From Camelus bactrianus (taxonomy: Eukaryota > Chordata > Mammalia > Artiodactyla > Camelidae): DNA of 64,000 nt. Shown in pieces: positions 32,119 through 45,301 of the stretch. The number at the start of each line of letters is the position of its first letter. The stretch's first letter is position 1. The stretch is from positions 558,001 to 622,000 of the forward strand of contig NC_133544.1 of NCBI RefSeq assembly GCF_048773025.1, in the 5' to 3' direction. Both the position numbers and the translations under genes were made by a program. The notes under the pieces were generated by a model. That model was not told where the DNA came from and searched no databases. It worked only from the letters and a program-made list of their open reading frames with translations.

Positions 32119-33764
32119 CCCACGTGACCTGGAAGACAGAACCATGGGAATTACCCAGTCAGAACTACAAAAGGAAGAACAACTTTTTTAAAATTGAGAG
32201 CAGTTTAAGGAATCTATGGAACTACATCAACTGTCCTAACATTGGCATGATCAGGCTCCCAGAAGCAGAAGAGAGAGAGAAAAAAGTTGAAAATGTACTT
32301 AATGAAATTATGGCAAAAACGCACCAACCATGAAGAAAGAGAGACATTTCCAGGCGTAGGAATCACACAGTCCCAAACAAACAGAACCCACAGAGACCCA
32401 CACCAGGACACGTCACAATTAAAATGGCAAAAGTTAAGGATAAAGAGAGAATGCTGAAGACAGAAAGAGAACAAGACAGTCACGTACAAGGAACTGCCAC
32501 AAAGTTAGCAGTTGATTTTTCTGCAGAAACTCTGCAGACCAGATGGGAGAGGCATGATCTATACAAATGCTGGATGGAAAATACCTACAACCTAGGAGGA
32601 GGTGTCACCCCGCAAATTTGTCATTTACACCTGAAGGAGAGACAAGAACTTCTCAGGCAAGCAAATCCTGGAGCAGTTCATCAACCCTCAGAGACACGTC
32701 AAAGGTCTTCCTGGAGGGGAACACACAGGCTATTGCAAGATGCAAGAATTTACAGCAAAGGCAAATCCCACTAAAAGGCAAATTAAAGCCTGAGGGCCAT
32801 CAACTAAATAAGCAAAAGATTAAAAGATAAAATACATAAAATTAACTGTGACTGCAGTAAACAGCAGTTCACAGGAAGAAGTAAAATATAACATCAAAAA
32901 AACGGGGGGCTCACAGAGGGAACTAAAAAAAAAAACACACATGTGAAAACCTGCTCACATTCCTAATCATTAGGGAAATGTAAATCAAAACCAAAATGAG
33001 ATGTCACCACAAAGACTACAAGTAAGAAATATTGGTGAAGAGATGGGGTAAACGGAATCCTTGTCGCTGTTAGCAGGAGTGCAAATTGGTGCAGCCTCGG
33101 GGGAAAACAGTAAGGAGTATCCTCAAAACAACTAAAGACAGAACTATCACACGCTCCAGCAATTCCACTCCTGCCTATACATCCGAAGGAAACAAAAACA
33201 AGAATTTGAAAAGATACATGCACCCCAAGGTACATAGCAACTGTATGAACAGGAGTCAGCATACGGAAGCAACACAAGTGTCTGTCGGCAGAAAATGGAT
33301 ACAGGTGGTACGATGTATACGCACGACGGAATAATGCTCAGCCGTGCAGAAGAATGATTTCTGCCGTTTGTGACATTGGTGGTTCTCTGCACTATGAGGC
33401 TTAGTGAAGTAAGTCAGACAAAGGCAAATGCTCTACGATATCACTTGTATGTGGAATCTAAACATTAATAGAAGTGAATAAATATAACAACAGGAAAACA
33501 GACACACAGATAGACAGATCAAATTAGTGGTTACCCGCGTGGAGAGGAGAGGGGGAAGGGGCTACGTAAGGACAGGGAATTAACAAATACCAACTACTAT
33601 GTATAAAATACATAGGCTACTAGGACTATTGCACAGCACAGGGAGTAGAGTCAGTGCTTCTGATATCTTCAACTGGAATGTAGTCTCTAAAAGAATTGAA
33701 TCACCATTTGGTATGCTGTCCACCTGAAACTAATGTAACGTTGTCAATGAAGTGTATTTAACTT
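32119..33764 (+). mobile_element. L1 LINE fragment: ORF1 piece joined to 3-prime end (unit 2)
   Basis: Near-identical copy of 10645-12290. Confidence 0.75.
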
Positions 33765-34153
33765 AAGTATATGTACATACACAAATTCATATCAAACTAA
33801 GGAACCATCTTCAAATTCCACCCACAACACTGGGGATCAATCATGCTTCTCTGTGGGGCGTGACTCCAAGACATTGGGCCAAGAAGACGCCTCAGGTTAC
33901 AAAAATGGACATGGCTCCTGCCCCGAGACACACAAGGTCTTGGGACGCTGGTCCAGACTGCGTTCTTTCTCTGAAACTACCTTACGTTACGTGAGGCTCA
34001 TTTGCTGTCCATGAGGCCTTTTCCACGTCAGACAGTGACTGAGCCATGTGTGTGCCCAAGGCCTTCCAGGCCGCTGTCCGTGGTCCTGACTCGGACTAGC
34101 AGGCTCTCTCAGCTACTGTCCATGGTTCTGCTTCTGCTGCTCTGCACGGGGTA

Positions 34154-36484
34154 ATGATATTTTTAGATTAAACACACTTTGCCCTTTTAGGGTAGTTTTA
34201 GGCTAACAGATACGTTGAGCAGAAAGTCACAGAGTTCCATAACTTCCACTGCCTCCACACGTACGCCCAGTTTCACCTATTATGAACATCTATCTCCAGT
34301 GTGCTACACTTGTCAGAAATGATGAGACAACTTAATAAATTATGATTAACTGAAGTCCATAGGCAACACCATGGCTCACTATTATCTGCACAGTTCTATG
34401 AGTTTTGACAAAGGCATGATGTCATTTGCATCCAGCGGCCCCGAGGCTGCTGTCCATGGAACTGCCTTGATCAGGTACACTGTTCAGACTGCTGCCCATC
34501 GGTCCACCATTTCAGCAACACACAGTACAATTTCACTGCCTTAAGACTCCCTGTACCTCACCTCCTCATTTCCCACCCCTCCCACACAAACTCCTGGCAG
34601 CCTCTCATCTTCTCATTGCCTCCATAGATGAGCTCCTTCAAATACCATACAGTAGGAATCTCACAGACATTATAACCTTCTCCGGTTGGCTCCTTTCACT
34701 TAGCAATGTGCATTTTCATTTCCCCATGTCCTTTTGTGGCTCAATGGCTCATTTCTTCTTCTTTTTTAATGGTCATTTCTTATTTTGGGGGACTATGGGA
34801 GGGTAATTAATTTTTCTTAATGAAGATACTGGGGATTGAAGCAAGGACCTCATGCATGCTAAGCACACACTCATTCATTGATCAATACCCTCCCCCCATT
34901 TCTTCTCCTATTAACTTCTTTTTTCAACAGCTTTATTGAGATACAATTGATACACAAAATAAACACATATATTCGAGGTACACCTGAGATTGCACATACG
35001 CAGACACCTGTGAAACCATCACTACTGTCAAGGTAGTCGACATATCCATTTCTCTAGAAGTTTCCTTGTGCTTTGGGTCTATTGGGATGGGGGGAGGAGC
35101 ACACGTATGTGAAGAACATTTATCACGAAATCTACTCTCTTAACAAATATCTGGGTGCACAATGCAGTGTTGTAAACCGTAGGCACAATGTTACACACAG
35201 AGCCTCAGAATAGAACTCATTTTGCATAACTGGAAATTTATACCTATTGAATCACAGCAGAATCAAAGAATATCACCACAGAAAATCAATGAAGCACAAA
35301 AGAAAGAAGCCAGAAGGAATAGAGGAACAAATTATCTACAAGACAGACAGAGAACTATTAAAAACAACAGTGATAATAGGACTTTCCCTGCCACAATTAC
35401 TTTAATGTAAATGGATTAAATTATCAGAGCAAAAGATAGAGAGCGGCTGAGTGGATAACAAGCAAGGTCCAAATCTGTGCCATCACAAGGGACTCACTTT
35501 AGGTTTAAGGACACATGTAGGCTGGTCATGAAGGGATGGAAAAACGTACTCCATGAGAAAGGCAAACGAAAGGAAGCAAGGATGGGTACACTTGGACAAA
35601 ATAGACTTGAAGGTAAAAACAGTCATAAGACACCCAGAAAGACGCTATACAATGATGAAAAACTCAATTCTTCACAGACGGCTTCGTCCTTTTTATTCTG
35701 AAATCCTATCCCACTGTCTGGATGCATCCACTCACCTACTGAGGGACATCCTGGGCGCATCCAAGTTTGAGTTAAGCTACGAACAAAGCACCTGCAGACA
35801 TTTATAAACCATAAACATCGCTGCGCAGATTTGGGGTGGGCATGAGTTTTCAGCCCATTTGAACAGGTGAGTATCTAGGAATGCAGTTGCTGGGTTGTAT
35901 GGCAAGATTAGGTTTAGATTTTGGAGAACCTGCCGAGCTCTCCTGCAGACGGGCTCTTCCGTTTTGCACCCACCCGCAGCGGAGGAGGCCTCCTGCTGCC
36001 CCACACCCTCACCAGCGTTGGGAGGTGCCGGGTTTCGGTGTTGCTTCTGGACGTCCACCGTTCTAACAGCTGCGTGGTGGTCTTACTTGTTTTCACTTAC
36101 AGGCTCCAGCGACGTAGGACGTGGAGGAAACTTGCGCTTCCTTCTCTGCATCTGTGAGTCTTCCTAGGTGACAGGTCTGTCCAGGGCTTTTAGTCACTTT
36201 TAACTGGGTTGTTGCTTTCCTTGTTGCTGACTTTTAACAGTTCTCTGCATATTTCGGACACGAGTCCTTTATCAGATACGAGGTTTGCAGATGTGTGATT
36301 CTCCCAGTCTCTGGCCTGCCTTTCATTCTCTCGACAGTGTCTTCCACAGGCAGGCATTTTCCACTTCAGTTAAGTTCAGCTAGTGACTTCTTTTTCGTGG
36401 AATGCGCTTTTGGTGTTGTACCTCCTGGCTCTTCGCCGAATCAAGGTCACCTAGATTCCCATGGTTCCGTTCTTTGCGTTGAGG
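34154..36484. mobile_element. Cluster of old L1 fragments in both orientations (unit 2)
   Basis: Near-identical copy of 12680-15010. Confidence 0.6.
34805..34898 (-). mobile_element. Camelid tRNA-derived SINE, Vic-1-like (unit 2)
   Basis: Copy of the SINE at 13331-13424, inherited with the duplicated unit rather than inserted independently. Confidence 0.8.
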
Positions 36485-39400
36485 TCAACGACCCACTGTG
36501 AGTCAACTTCATGACCACTGTGAGTATGTGCCTCAGCTCGTTTCCTGCTGGGATGCAGGTGCTCCACCACCACTTGGTGAACAGAGCCCCTTCTCCATTA
36601 GGTTGCCTTCGCTCCAGGCGAGCTCTCAGAGGTGGGCCTGGGCAGCGAGAGGTCACTCCCTTATCTGAGCTCCTTTGGTGCTTCTAGAATGTTCTGCCAC
36701 TGAGGGGGACATGCAATCAAATGGCCTTCAGCCATCTGCAGAAAAATTATTTCTAACAGAATTTGCACCCAAACCAAGGATAAAGTGTAAAGGTAGAATA
36801 AAGGCATCCCCTGACAGGCAAGATCTCAGACAACGTCCCTCCAGGCATCCTCTCTCAGGAAGACAGCAGACGGCCTTTGGACCTGAACTCTCCACGTCAG
36901 CTGCCTGCGCCCCGGCCGATCATGGACTCCAGCCACCGTCATTGTGCCAGTCACTTCTTTACGACAAATCTCTTTCTAGATACAGATACAGACCGTATAC
37001 ACAGAGGTAGGGGTACATCCTACGGATTCCGTTCCCCTGGAGACTAACACACCCTGGGGCACAACGCAGTCTTCTTCCAACCCACAGGAGCCGACTGACT
37101 CCAGAGAGGATGGGAGGGCAGGTCCACGGCACTCAGCAGCGTTCCTGAAGAGGGGGTCTAAACTGCACTGGAAAGCCAGCTCAAGGGCCCAGCATCGATG
37201 CTTAGTTAAGTCTAAAGCACGTGCTTCCACACGTACAACGTGGGAACGTCCAGTTACACGCACTGGGTCTGTTCACAACGCAGCGCATTTCCTCCTAAAC
37301 GGTACATCAAGTGATTGAGCCTCGTAGAAGGAACAGCATCCTGGATTAGAACGGCAGCAAGTGTCACAAACCTGCTGGAAAGCAGAGTGGATCCCTCCCG
37401 CGGGCGGCCCCACTCGGCTTGCTCACTGGCTGCCCAGCACTCGAGCTGCTCAGAAAGGCACCTTCGTGCGGTCCTGCTGTGAGGAGCATGAGCCGTTCTC
37501 CACCTTCGGAGACAAAACGCTGGCTTCCTGTAAGAAAAAATATGGTGCTGCCCAGGGTCCTTGCGCTTCGCCTGGCCGTGTGGGTGAGCTTCCCCCGTCA
37601 GGATCTGTGGCACCAAGTTCACCACACGGAGCAGAGGGAGGCGGCCCAGGCCAGCCAGCGCGTTCCAGAGCCACGTCCCGGCCCTCTCCGACCCTCTCCA
37701 CGCCCTCGTCTCTGGCTGCTGCGCTTCTCAGTGAGGGGCTGGGGGACGCACACCTGACGGCAGCTTGTCAGCTGAGCTGGAGCCTCAGCCAAGGGACAGC
37801 CTTGGAGCAGGTGGGCCCTGGAAGAAGCCCCCGGGACACAGGAGACTGGGGCTCAAGAAGGTGGCTGTGCCCCCAGTCCCAGGTGAGTCCCCGGGAGGCA
37901 CCCCATAAGTGAGGGTCCTTGGCTTCACACGGGGCAGAACTCAAGAGCAAGCCGTGGGTCAGGAAGAGTAGGTTACTCAGACAGAGGCACACTCCGCAGA
38001 CAGAGCGCGGGCGTCTCGCTCAGCAGGGAGAGCGGCCACGCGGAGCGGGGGCGCTGGTTCCCATGGGCTCAGTAGCGTCGCATGCTAACTAGTGGGGGGA
38101 TCGTTCCAGCCGCCTTGGGGAAGGGGCAGGGGGTCCCAGGACGTGGGCCACCACCCACTTGTTAGCCTTATGGCCAGCCTCAGAACTGTCCTGGCCCCTG
38201 TGGGCACGCCATTCACCAGGCTGGTATGTTACAACGAGCCGACAATGAAGCTCAAGGCCAACTGGAAGTCAACTCTTCCACCATCTTGGGCCTCAAGATC
38301 TATTGGGGGTTGAGTCTCCCACCGTCTCCGTGCTAATTGCTGTGTCATTCCTTTAATGGCGGTGCCCTGCCCCCTTCCCTCCTGTCCCCCCCACGCAGCA
38401 GACCTCAGCGGCAGAGAAACCTGTGAGCCCCCGGGAGTGGTTTAGCACAAATCCTCTCCCGGGGCCGCAGCCTTCCGTTGCTCCCTGACTCCTCTGGACC
38501 CCTCTCGCTCCCCACACCTTCCTCCAAGGGGGGCTGCGGGCTCCCGTGCCCATCAGCCGCCAGCCACTGGGATAAGAGCGTCAGCACCCAGGGAACGGCG
38601 GGAGCAAGGCCCAGCCAGCGCCTTGGCCCCACGTTGGCTAACTCCGTCTGCGGCTCTCGCCCAGGGGCCGTCCTGCATTTCCTCCTCCTGGAAACGCACA
38701 GCCTCCCCGCACTGGTCAACAGCTCCATCCTCCAAACACAGACTCAGCTCCTCTCCCTGCTCCAGCACAGGGCGCACCCGCCAAGCAGCCTGCCTGCCGT
38801 CCTGGTGGGTCTCAGCCCAGGCTGGTCTCTGCCGTGGGAGGTAGGGTGCAGCAGGAGTCAAGACACCAATCCCTACTCTGCCTCCGTCACACTCCATGTG
38901 ATGGGCCTGGAGGGGCAGGCTTGAGTGTTACTGATGGCGCCCCAGTCATAAAACTCTGCTTGGACGGGGCACGGGGAGGGGGCTTTCTGATTAAAAGATG
39001 CAGGCTCAGGGAGCTGAGAAGTCAGGGGTGTGGCCCAGCAGGAGCCCCAGGAGCTGCCCTCCCGCCTACACGGTTCAGACGGATACCTCCAAGGAGACCG
39101 CTGGAGAAGGCAGTGCTGGGGGAGCCGCCTGCTGACACAGGCATGAGCTGAGCGTGGGGACCCGAGCCCTGCACACCTCCACACGGTCCGTCTAATCCAT
39201 ACAACATGGACGCAAGGGTCGTTTTGAGCTGCAGGCAATTAAAAAAGCAGACACAAGGCAATCTCTCCGCCTCCTGCCTTTTACAAGGCAAAGCAGGGCG
39301 ATACCTGAGGACACAGCAGACCCTTATCAGCACCTGTCAGCGCCTGCCCTGCGAGCCTGCCTCACTCCCTCTCCCATTAACCCACGTACCTACCTTCCCC

Positions 39401-39848
39401 GCTACACTGACCAGAGACACAAAGTCCCTCTCTTTGCCTTCACCCTTGCCTACAACTCAAGTCCTTTAGTTCGGGTCTATACACCCAGTGTTAACCCCCT
39501 GCCCCCGTACTCATCCAGGGCACCCTCTGTTCCTATCTTCTAATCACTCTGGGAGATGCTTTTTTCAGAAACCTGAGGTGGAAGGGGGAACTGGCCCCCT
39601 CTTCTACAAGAGCAAGCCTCTCCCCGACCTGACAAGGGGCAAGCCAAGTCTGAGACTTCCTGCGGTGAGAGCCCTGGCAAAGAGGAGGGAACGTGCACAG
39701 GGAGGTGTCCATCAGCCCTGCAGGAAGACAGCCAGGCAGCTTCCACCTCTAGCTACCTCCATCTGATCCCTGTCCAGCCGGTACTGGGAGTGCCAGGAGG
39801 CACTAGAGATCTGTGTTGAGGCAGGAGTGCAGAATGAAATGGGGATCC
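36485..39848 (+). other. Intergenic DNA, no gene recognised (unit 2)
   Basis: Near-identical counterpart of 15011-18374. No gene seen. Confidence 0.55.
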
Positions 39849-40071
39849 GAGCTGGGAGGACCAGGGTGCACTGCAGATCTGTGCTGGGAGGACCAGGGTG
39901 TAGAGCAGTTCTGTGCTGGACGACCAGAATGCACAAAAGATCTGAGCTGGGAGGACCAGGGTGGAGAGAAGATCTGTGCTAGGAGGATGAGGGTGCACAG
40001 AAGATCTGAGCTGGGAGGACCACAAGGCACGGGAGATCTGAGCTGGGAGGACCAGGATGCACAGGAGACCA
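39849..40071 (+). repeat. 32-bp minisatellite, about 7 copies (unit 2)
   Basis: Same array as 18375-18788 but shorter by about 191 bp: the first six monomers match unit 1, then copy 7 is fused to the last copy, as after unequal recombination. Confidence 0.85.
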
Positions 40072-41450
40072 TCTACAGCAACCAGCCCAGGAAGCCGCCT
40101 GCTCCCCACACGGCAGACCTGCAGGAAGTGAGACCTCTACCTCCAGTGAAAGTCCAAGAAGCCGAACAACCTGTAACAGCACCCCCATGCCCAGCAGGGG
40201 TGTGACCAATAACCGACAGCGTCCATCATTTTGTCCCTGCGTCCGGCTTAGGACCCACATGAGAAAGCCGGACGTGCCCCCAGCCATCACAGGGGCGCCT
40301 GCATCTCGTCCCTGGTCCAGCTTCCCCAGCCCACCGCCCCATCACGCACCACGGAGCTCGCCCTTTTTCTCTAAAGAACCTTTCTATACACAGAAAATAT
40401 TTTAATAGATTAACATACTATTTATTATACGCTATGCATACATGTATTAGAAACACATGTCACACACGTGTGTCTGTGTACAGTAACGCTGAACAGTACA
40501 TACACGTAATAAAACCGCAAAGCTCTCCCGCATCCCTGCCTGCCTGGAGGCTCTGCCAAGCCCAGTGCTGGGTGTGGACGCCCTGGCTGCACCAGCTCGG
40601 AATAATCAGGCTCTCCTTATCCTGTTAAAGCATTTTCAGCAACTTAGGAGACACAAGGTCTCATGACAGTGGCTCACAGTCGCTGTTAAAAAGCAGCCCC
40701 AAATGCATCTTGGGACCTAGACACAAGCGGAGACGAAGGTGAAGGTGGCGGAGCGGGTCTGAGCAGGGGCGGTGATCCCCGGAGGAAGCGAGCAGAGCAG
40801 GGGTGGCGGGCATTCCTGTGGGGCCCAGCAGAGCACCTGGGCTGGACTCCGCTCTGTGCAGGCCGGAAGGGGCGCAGCACACATGTCGCCCACCCAGCCC
40901 TTGTAGGACACGTGCCCGGGAAGCCCCCTTCCCCACCCGCGGCTCTTCTGAAGTGGGCACTGCATTATCCCCCAGGGACCCTGATGCTGCAGGCACAGAA
41001 CAGCCCAGGGGTGGCACACGGGGCTTGGAGTGAGCTGCGGCACTCCCAGCCAGCAGAAGCTGAAGGTCCCCGCCCCACTCCTGGGGCACACGCAGCGGTG
41101 GAGGGCCTGCACGCTATTGCTCAGCCAGACAGCCTTCTTCCAGCCCCAGAGACCACCGTGAACTCTGCAGCACAGAAGACAGCTGCTGCTGGGGAAACAG
41201 CTTCCCTCTGACCTTGCGTGTTACACCGCCCTGCGGTCAGAGATGGGGGACAGGGATGGAGCCACGGATGGAGGGAGAGAGGAGGCTTGGACCCAGAGGA
41301 AGACAGCCGCCCACCCAAGGGGCCGTGCTGGCAGGCGGACAGGACAAAGCTGGGGTTAGGCTGCAGCCTGTGCCCACCGCACTCACCAGAGGGGAGAGAG
41401 GTGACCACTGGCCCTGGGAGGACCGAGGGCTCGGGCGGAGGCCGGGCACC
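40072..41450 (+). other. Conserved sequence upstream of the unit 3 I-gamma exon
   Basis: Counterpart of 18789-20167; no gene seen. Confidence 0.5.
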
Positions 41451-41874
41451 CCAGGCAACAGCCAGCCAAGCGGGCAGCACCCCTGTGGGAGGTAGGGAAC
41501 AGGTGACCGCCGAGACTCCCACTCTCAGCCCAAGGTCCCAGGACACCACTCGCCCCACCCCCAGGCATCTATGTGAGGCGCCTCTGCTGCGTCTGGACTC
41601 CCCCAGGTCATCTGAGACAGAAACCACCCAGAGAAAAGGGAACTTCAGGAAGCAGGCAGTGCCACCGGTTTCAGTCCTGTTCTTAGTGTTCGCAGGGTTG
41701 CGGGCAGTCAGCTCACATCTACGGGAATCCAGCCAAGAAATCCTAGGAACTGGGGCTGCAGGCACAGAGATCAGCCTGGAGGAGCGCAGGTGCCTGGGGC
41801 CAGAGGAGGGAAGGGGTGGCGGCAGCACGGAGACCCAGGCTGCAGGGGAGCCACCTCCATGGCTTCCACCTTCG
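41451..41874 (+). promoter_or_regulatory. I-gamma germline-transcript exon region (unit 3)
   Basis: Very similar to 1-424 and 20168-20591; donor TTCG|GTGAGT with GT at 41875-41876. Confidence 0.65.
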
Positions 41875-42089
41875 GTGAGTGCAGCCCAAGAGGAGCAGGG
41901 GCAGAGGGAGCGCAGGGGGCATTGGAGGGGAGGCCCCACCTCAGGGACCGCACAAGGCTCCAGGAGCATCTGAGTAGAAGGCTGGGAGCTGGTGGGCACA
42001 GACAGCCGGCCCAACACCTGGAAGGTCCAGGGACCAGGGGAGACTTCTGGGGACACTGGGGACACAAAAGAGGGTGAAGGTACCCAAGG

Positions 42090-44100
42090 ACGAGGAGCTC
42101 TGCTGGGATGGCACCAGGGTGGGGCTCCAGGGAGAAAGCCAGCCCTGCTGGAAGGGCACCAGGGTGGGACTCTAGGGAGAGAATCCAGTCCTGGGGATAA
42201 CACAGGGTTCAGGGAGTGGAGCGGAACTAGGCTGAGGGCTCTGCGTTGACCCAGAGGGTCAGAGGCTGCCAAGGGCCAGCACCAGGGACAAAGGTCAGGG
42301 AGGCTGAATGTAAGAGGTGGCAGAACACCTGGAGGTCAAGGAGGGCAGCCCCAGGCGCTCTGAAATCACATGGAGCTCGTCCACATGAGCAGAAGCCTGG
42401 GGGTGGACGGGGGCAAGAAGCTAACATGGAGTTCAAGAGAATTTGGAGCTTGTGCAAGTAAGAGGCCACTGAAGGGCAGGAGGGCAGGGGGACAGCCTCA
42501 GAGGTTCAAGGGAGCTGGTTGAGCTTGTGCAGGTGAGCGGGGGGCTTGAAGGGCAGGGGGCAACCTGAAGGGCTTCAGGGAGCAGGTTGAGCTTCTGCAG
42601 GGAACTAGAAGGCTGGGAGGACAAGAGGCAGCCCCAGGGACTTCACAGAGCAGGTTGTGCTTCTGCAGGGCAGCAGAGGGCTGGGAAGGCAGGGGGCAAC
42701 CCCAGGGTTTCCAGGGAGCAGGTTGAGCTTGCACAGGTGAACGGAGGTCTACGAGGGCAGGGGGCAGCCCCAAGGAGCTCCTGGGAGCAGATTGAGCTTC
42801 TCCAGGGGAGCAGACGGCTGGGAGGGCAGGGAGCAGCCGTGAGGGGCTCCAGGGAGAAGGTTGAGCTTGTGCAGGTCAGCAGAGGTCTAGGAGGGCAAGA
42901 GGAAAGCCCCAGGGGCTCCAGGTTGCATTCAGAGCTTCCGCCTGCAGGCTGGGGGCAGGCAGGTACAGGACTGCCCTGAGGAGCTCCAAGGAGCTAGTAG
43001 AGCTTGTATTGGTGAACAGGGGGCTAGGAGTGCAGGGGGCAGCCTAAGGGGCTCCAGGTATAAGGTAAAGCTTGTGCAAGTAGCAGAGGGCTGGGAAGGC
43101 AGGGAGCAGCCCGAGGGGCTAAGGGAGCAGGTTGAGCTCATGAGGGTCAGCAGAGGCCTGGGAGTGCAGGGGGAAGCCCCAGGGGCTCCAGGGAACAGGT
43201 TGTGCATGTGCAGGGGAGCAGAGGGAAAGGAGCGCAGGGGGCAGCCCCAAGAGGCTCCAGGGAGCAGGTTGTGCATGTGCAGGGGAGCAGAGGGAAAGGA
43301 GCGCAGGGGGCAGCCCCAAGAGGCTCCAGGGAGCAGGTTGTGCATGTGCAGGGGAGCAGAGGGAAAGGAGCGCAGGGGGCAGCCCCAGGGGTTCCAGGGA
43401 GCAGGTTGAGCTTATGCAAGTGAGCGGAGGGCTGCAAGGGCAGGAGGCAGCCCCAGGGAATCCACGGAGCAGCTTGAGCTTGTGCAGGTGAGCGGAGGGC
43501 TGGGAGGTCAGGGGGCAGCCCCAGGGGCTCCAGGGCACAGGGTGAGCTTTGCATGGGTGCGGAGGGCAGGGAGGGCAGGGCGCAGCACCAGGAGTTCCAG
43601 AGAGCAGGTTGAGCTTCTGCAGGAGAGTAGAAGCCTGGGAGGTCAGGGAGCAGCCCCAGAGGCTCCAGGGAGCAGGTTGAGCATGTGCAGGGGAGCAGAG
43701 GGCTGGGAAGGCAGGGAGCAGTCCCAGGGGTTCCAGGGAGCAGGTTGAGCTTATGCAAGTGAGCGGAGGGCTGCGAGGGCAGGGGGCAGCCCCAAGGGGC
43801 TCCAGGGCACAGGTTGAGCGTCTGCAGGGGAGCAGAGGGCTGGGTGGGCAGAGGGCAGCACCAGTGGTTCCTGGTAGCAGGTTGAGCTTCTACAGAGGAG
43901 CAGAGGGTTGGGAGACCAGAGAGCAGCCACAGGGTCTCCAAGGAACAATCAGAGCTATGACCTGTAGGCTGGGGGCAGGCAGGTACAGGAGAGCCCTGAG
44001 GAACTCCAAGGAGCTGGTAGAGCTTGTATTGCTGAACAGGGGAATGGGAGGGCAGGAGGCAGCTTACAGAGGTCCAGGAAGCCAGTTGTAATTGTGAGAA
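42090..44100 (+). repeat. Switch region S-gamma of gene 3 (gamma3-like)
   Basis: Only about two copies of the 45-bp monomer (42095-42195) but more than 20 of the monomer of about 68 bp (about 42380-44100) with GAGCT AID hotspots. Contains a very regular triplication of a 69-bp monomer at 43201-43388. The distal part (about 43470-44100) matches unit 2 closely. Confidence 0.8.
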
Positions 44101-44479
44101 TGAGCAAAGGGTCAACACAACAGCGGGGCTCCCCTGTAGCTAGCGGATTAAAGCCCGGATCTAAAGTACAGCCACACGAGGAGCTGAGCCAGGTTGACGG
44201 CTGTGGGGATGGTCAGAGGGGCCACGGCTGCTCCTGGCCAGTGTCTCCTGGGACAAGGGTCTCAGAGGCTGCCAGTGAGCAGGGGGCTGAGGTCAGAGGA
44301 CAGGGACATGGGAGCTACAAGCTGGGGTGGCGTCAGGGGCCCAGGTGTGAGGGGGAAGTGAGCTGAGGGGCTCCAGCTGGAGGACCAGAAGAGGGACAGG
44401 AGCTCCCTGAGGCACAGACTCCGCAGCCTGGCTGAGGCAACAGGGATGAAAGGGGAGGGGCCAAGGAGGAGGCCTGCAG

Positions 44480-44537
44480 GGCCAGGGGCCAGGGGGCCAG
44501 GGGCCAGGGTCCAGGGGGCCAGGGGCCAGGGCCCAGG
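44480..44537 (+). repeat. GGCCAGGG-type GC minisatellite upstream of CH1 (unit 3)
   Basis: Same element as in unit 2. Confidence 0.7.
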
Positions 44538-45014
44538 TGCTCTGGCTGCAGAGCTGACCCAGAAGACACGGGCGCGGAGGGCAAAGAGCAGGCCAGGCAA
44601 GGGGCCACGAGCAGGCTTCTGGGTGGTGGAGGCCCACCACGCCAAGGAGAGGCCCGCTCACCCAGGGCAGGGCCGGGCTGGGGCAGCAGGACGGTGAGCT
44701 CAGGGGACCAGCGGACGCTGGCCAGGAGCAGGCAGCACTGGTCAGGACTCAGACACAGGGCTCAGTCAGGCCACGCACTTGCAGGAGGTCAGGGACCTGG
44801 GGGGCTGTCACCCAGGTGATCACCCAGCGCTGACCCACAGCTACAGAGGCACGAGGCCCTGGGTGGTGAGGGCCCTGCCGGCCAGCTGCTTTGCAGACAT
44901 TCTGGAAGCACGTGGGCGCTGGGCTCAGTGGTGCCCTGACCTGGGCTCGTGACACCCTGCCTGGACCCTCCCAGGGGTGAAGCCCTGGTGGTCACACGGC
45001 CTGCTTTCTTGCAG

Positions 45015-45301
45015 CCTCCCCCAAGGCCCCATCGGTCTATCCTCTGACTGCTAGATGCGGGGACACGCCTGGCTCCACGGTGGCCTTCGGCTGCCTGGTC
45101 TGGGGCTACATCCCTGAGCCGGTGACGGTGACCTGGAACTCAGGCGCTGTGGCATCCACACCTTCCCATCTGTTTTCATGTCCTTGGGGCTCTACTCCCT
45201 CAGCAGCTTGGTGACCCTGCCCACCGGCAGCTCGTCCAGCAAGACTTTCATCTGCAACGTAGCCCACCCGACCAGCAACAACAAGGTGGACAAGCATGTG
45301 G
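45015..45301 (+). pseudogene. IGHG3: CH1 exon, skipped and frameshifted (gene 3)
   Basis: 287 nt, against 294 in genes 1, 2 and 4. Seven bases (TCCAGCG in the relatives) are missing near 45151, after NSGAV. The shifted frame reaches TGA at 45212-45214. The original frame downstream is still recognisable (KVDKHV). With a length not divisible by three, inclusion would break the whole chain, so this gene can only work by skipping CH1. Confidence 0.93.

Larger units (their letters stand above)
20168..41450 (+). repeat. Tandem IGHG duplication unit 2 (gamma1b-like)
   Basis: Second unit. Parts of it follow different partners: 28000-31631 looks identical to unit 3 (48819-52450), whereas about 31330-40050 is nearly identical to unit 1. 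This is a mosaic rather than a simple duplication. Confidence 0.85.

Noticed and set aside
41121-42272. 383-residue minus-strand open frame
   Set aside because: It runs antisense across the I-gamma exon and switch start. The corresponding stretch in unit 2 does not keep the same frame, and it matches no family I know.
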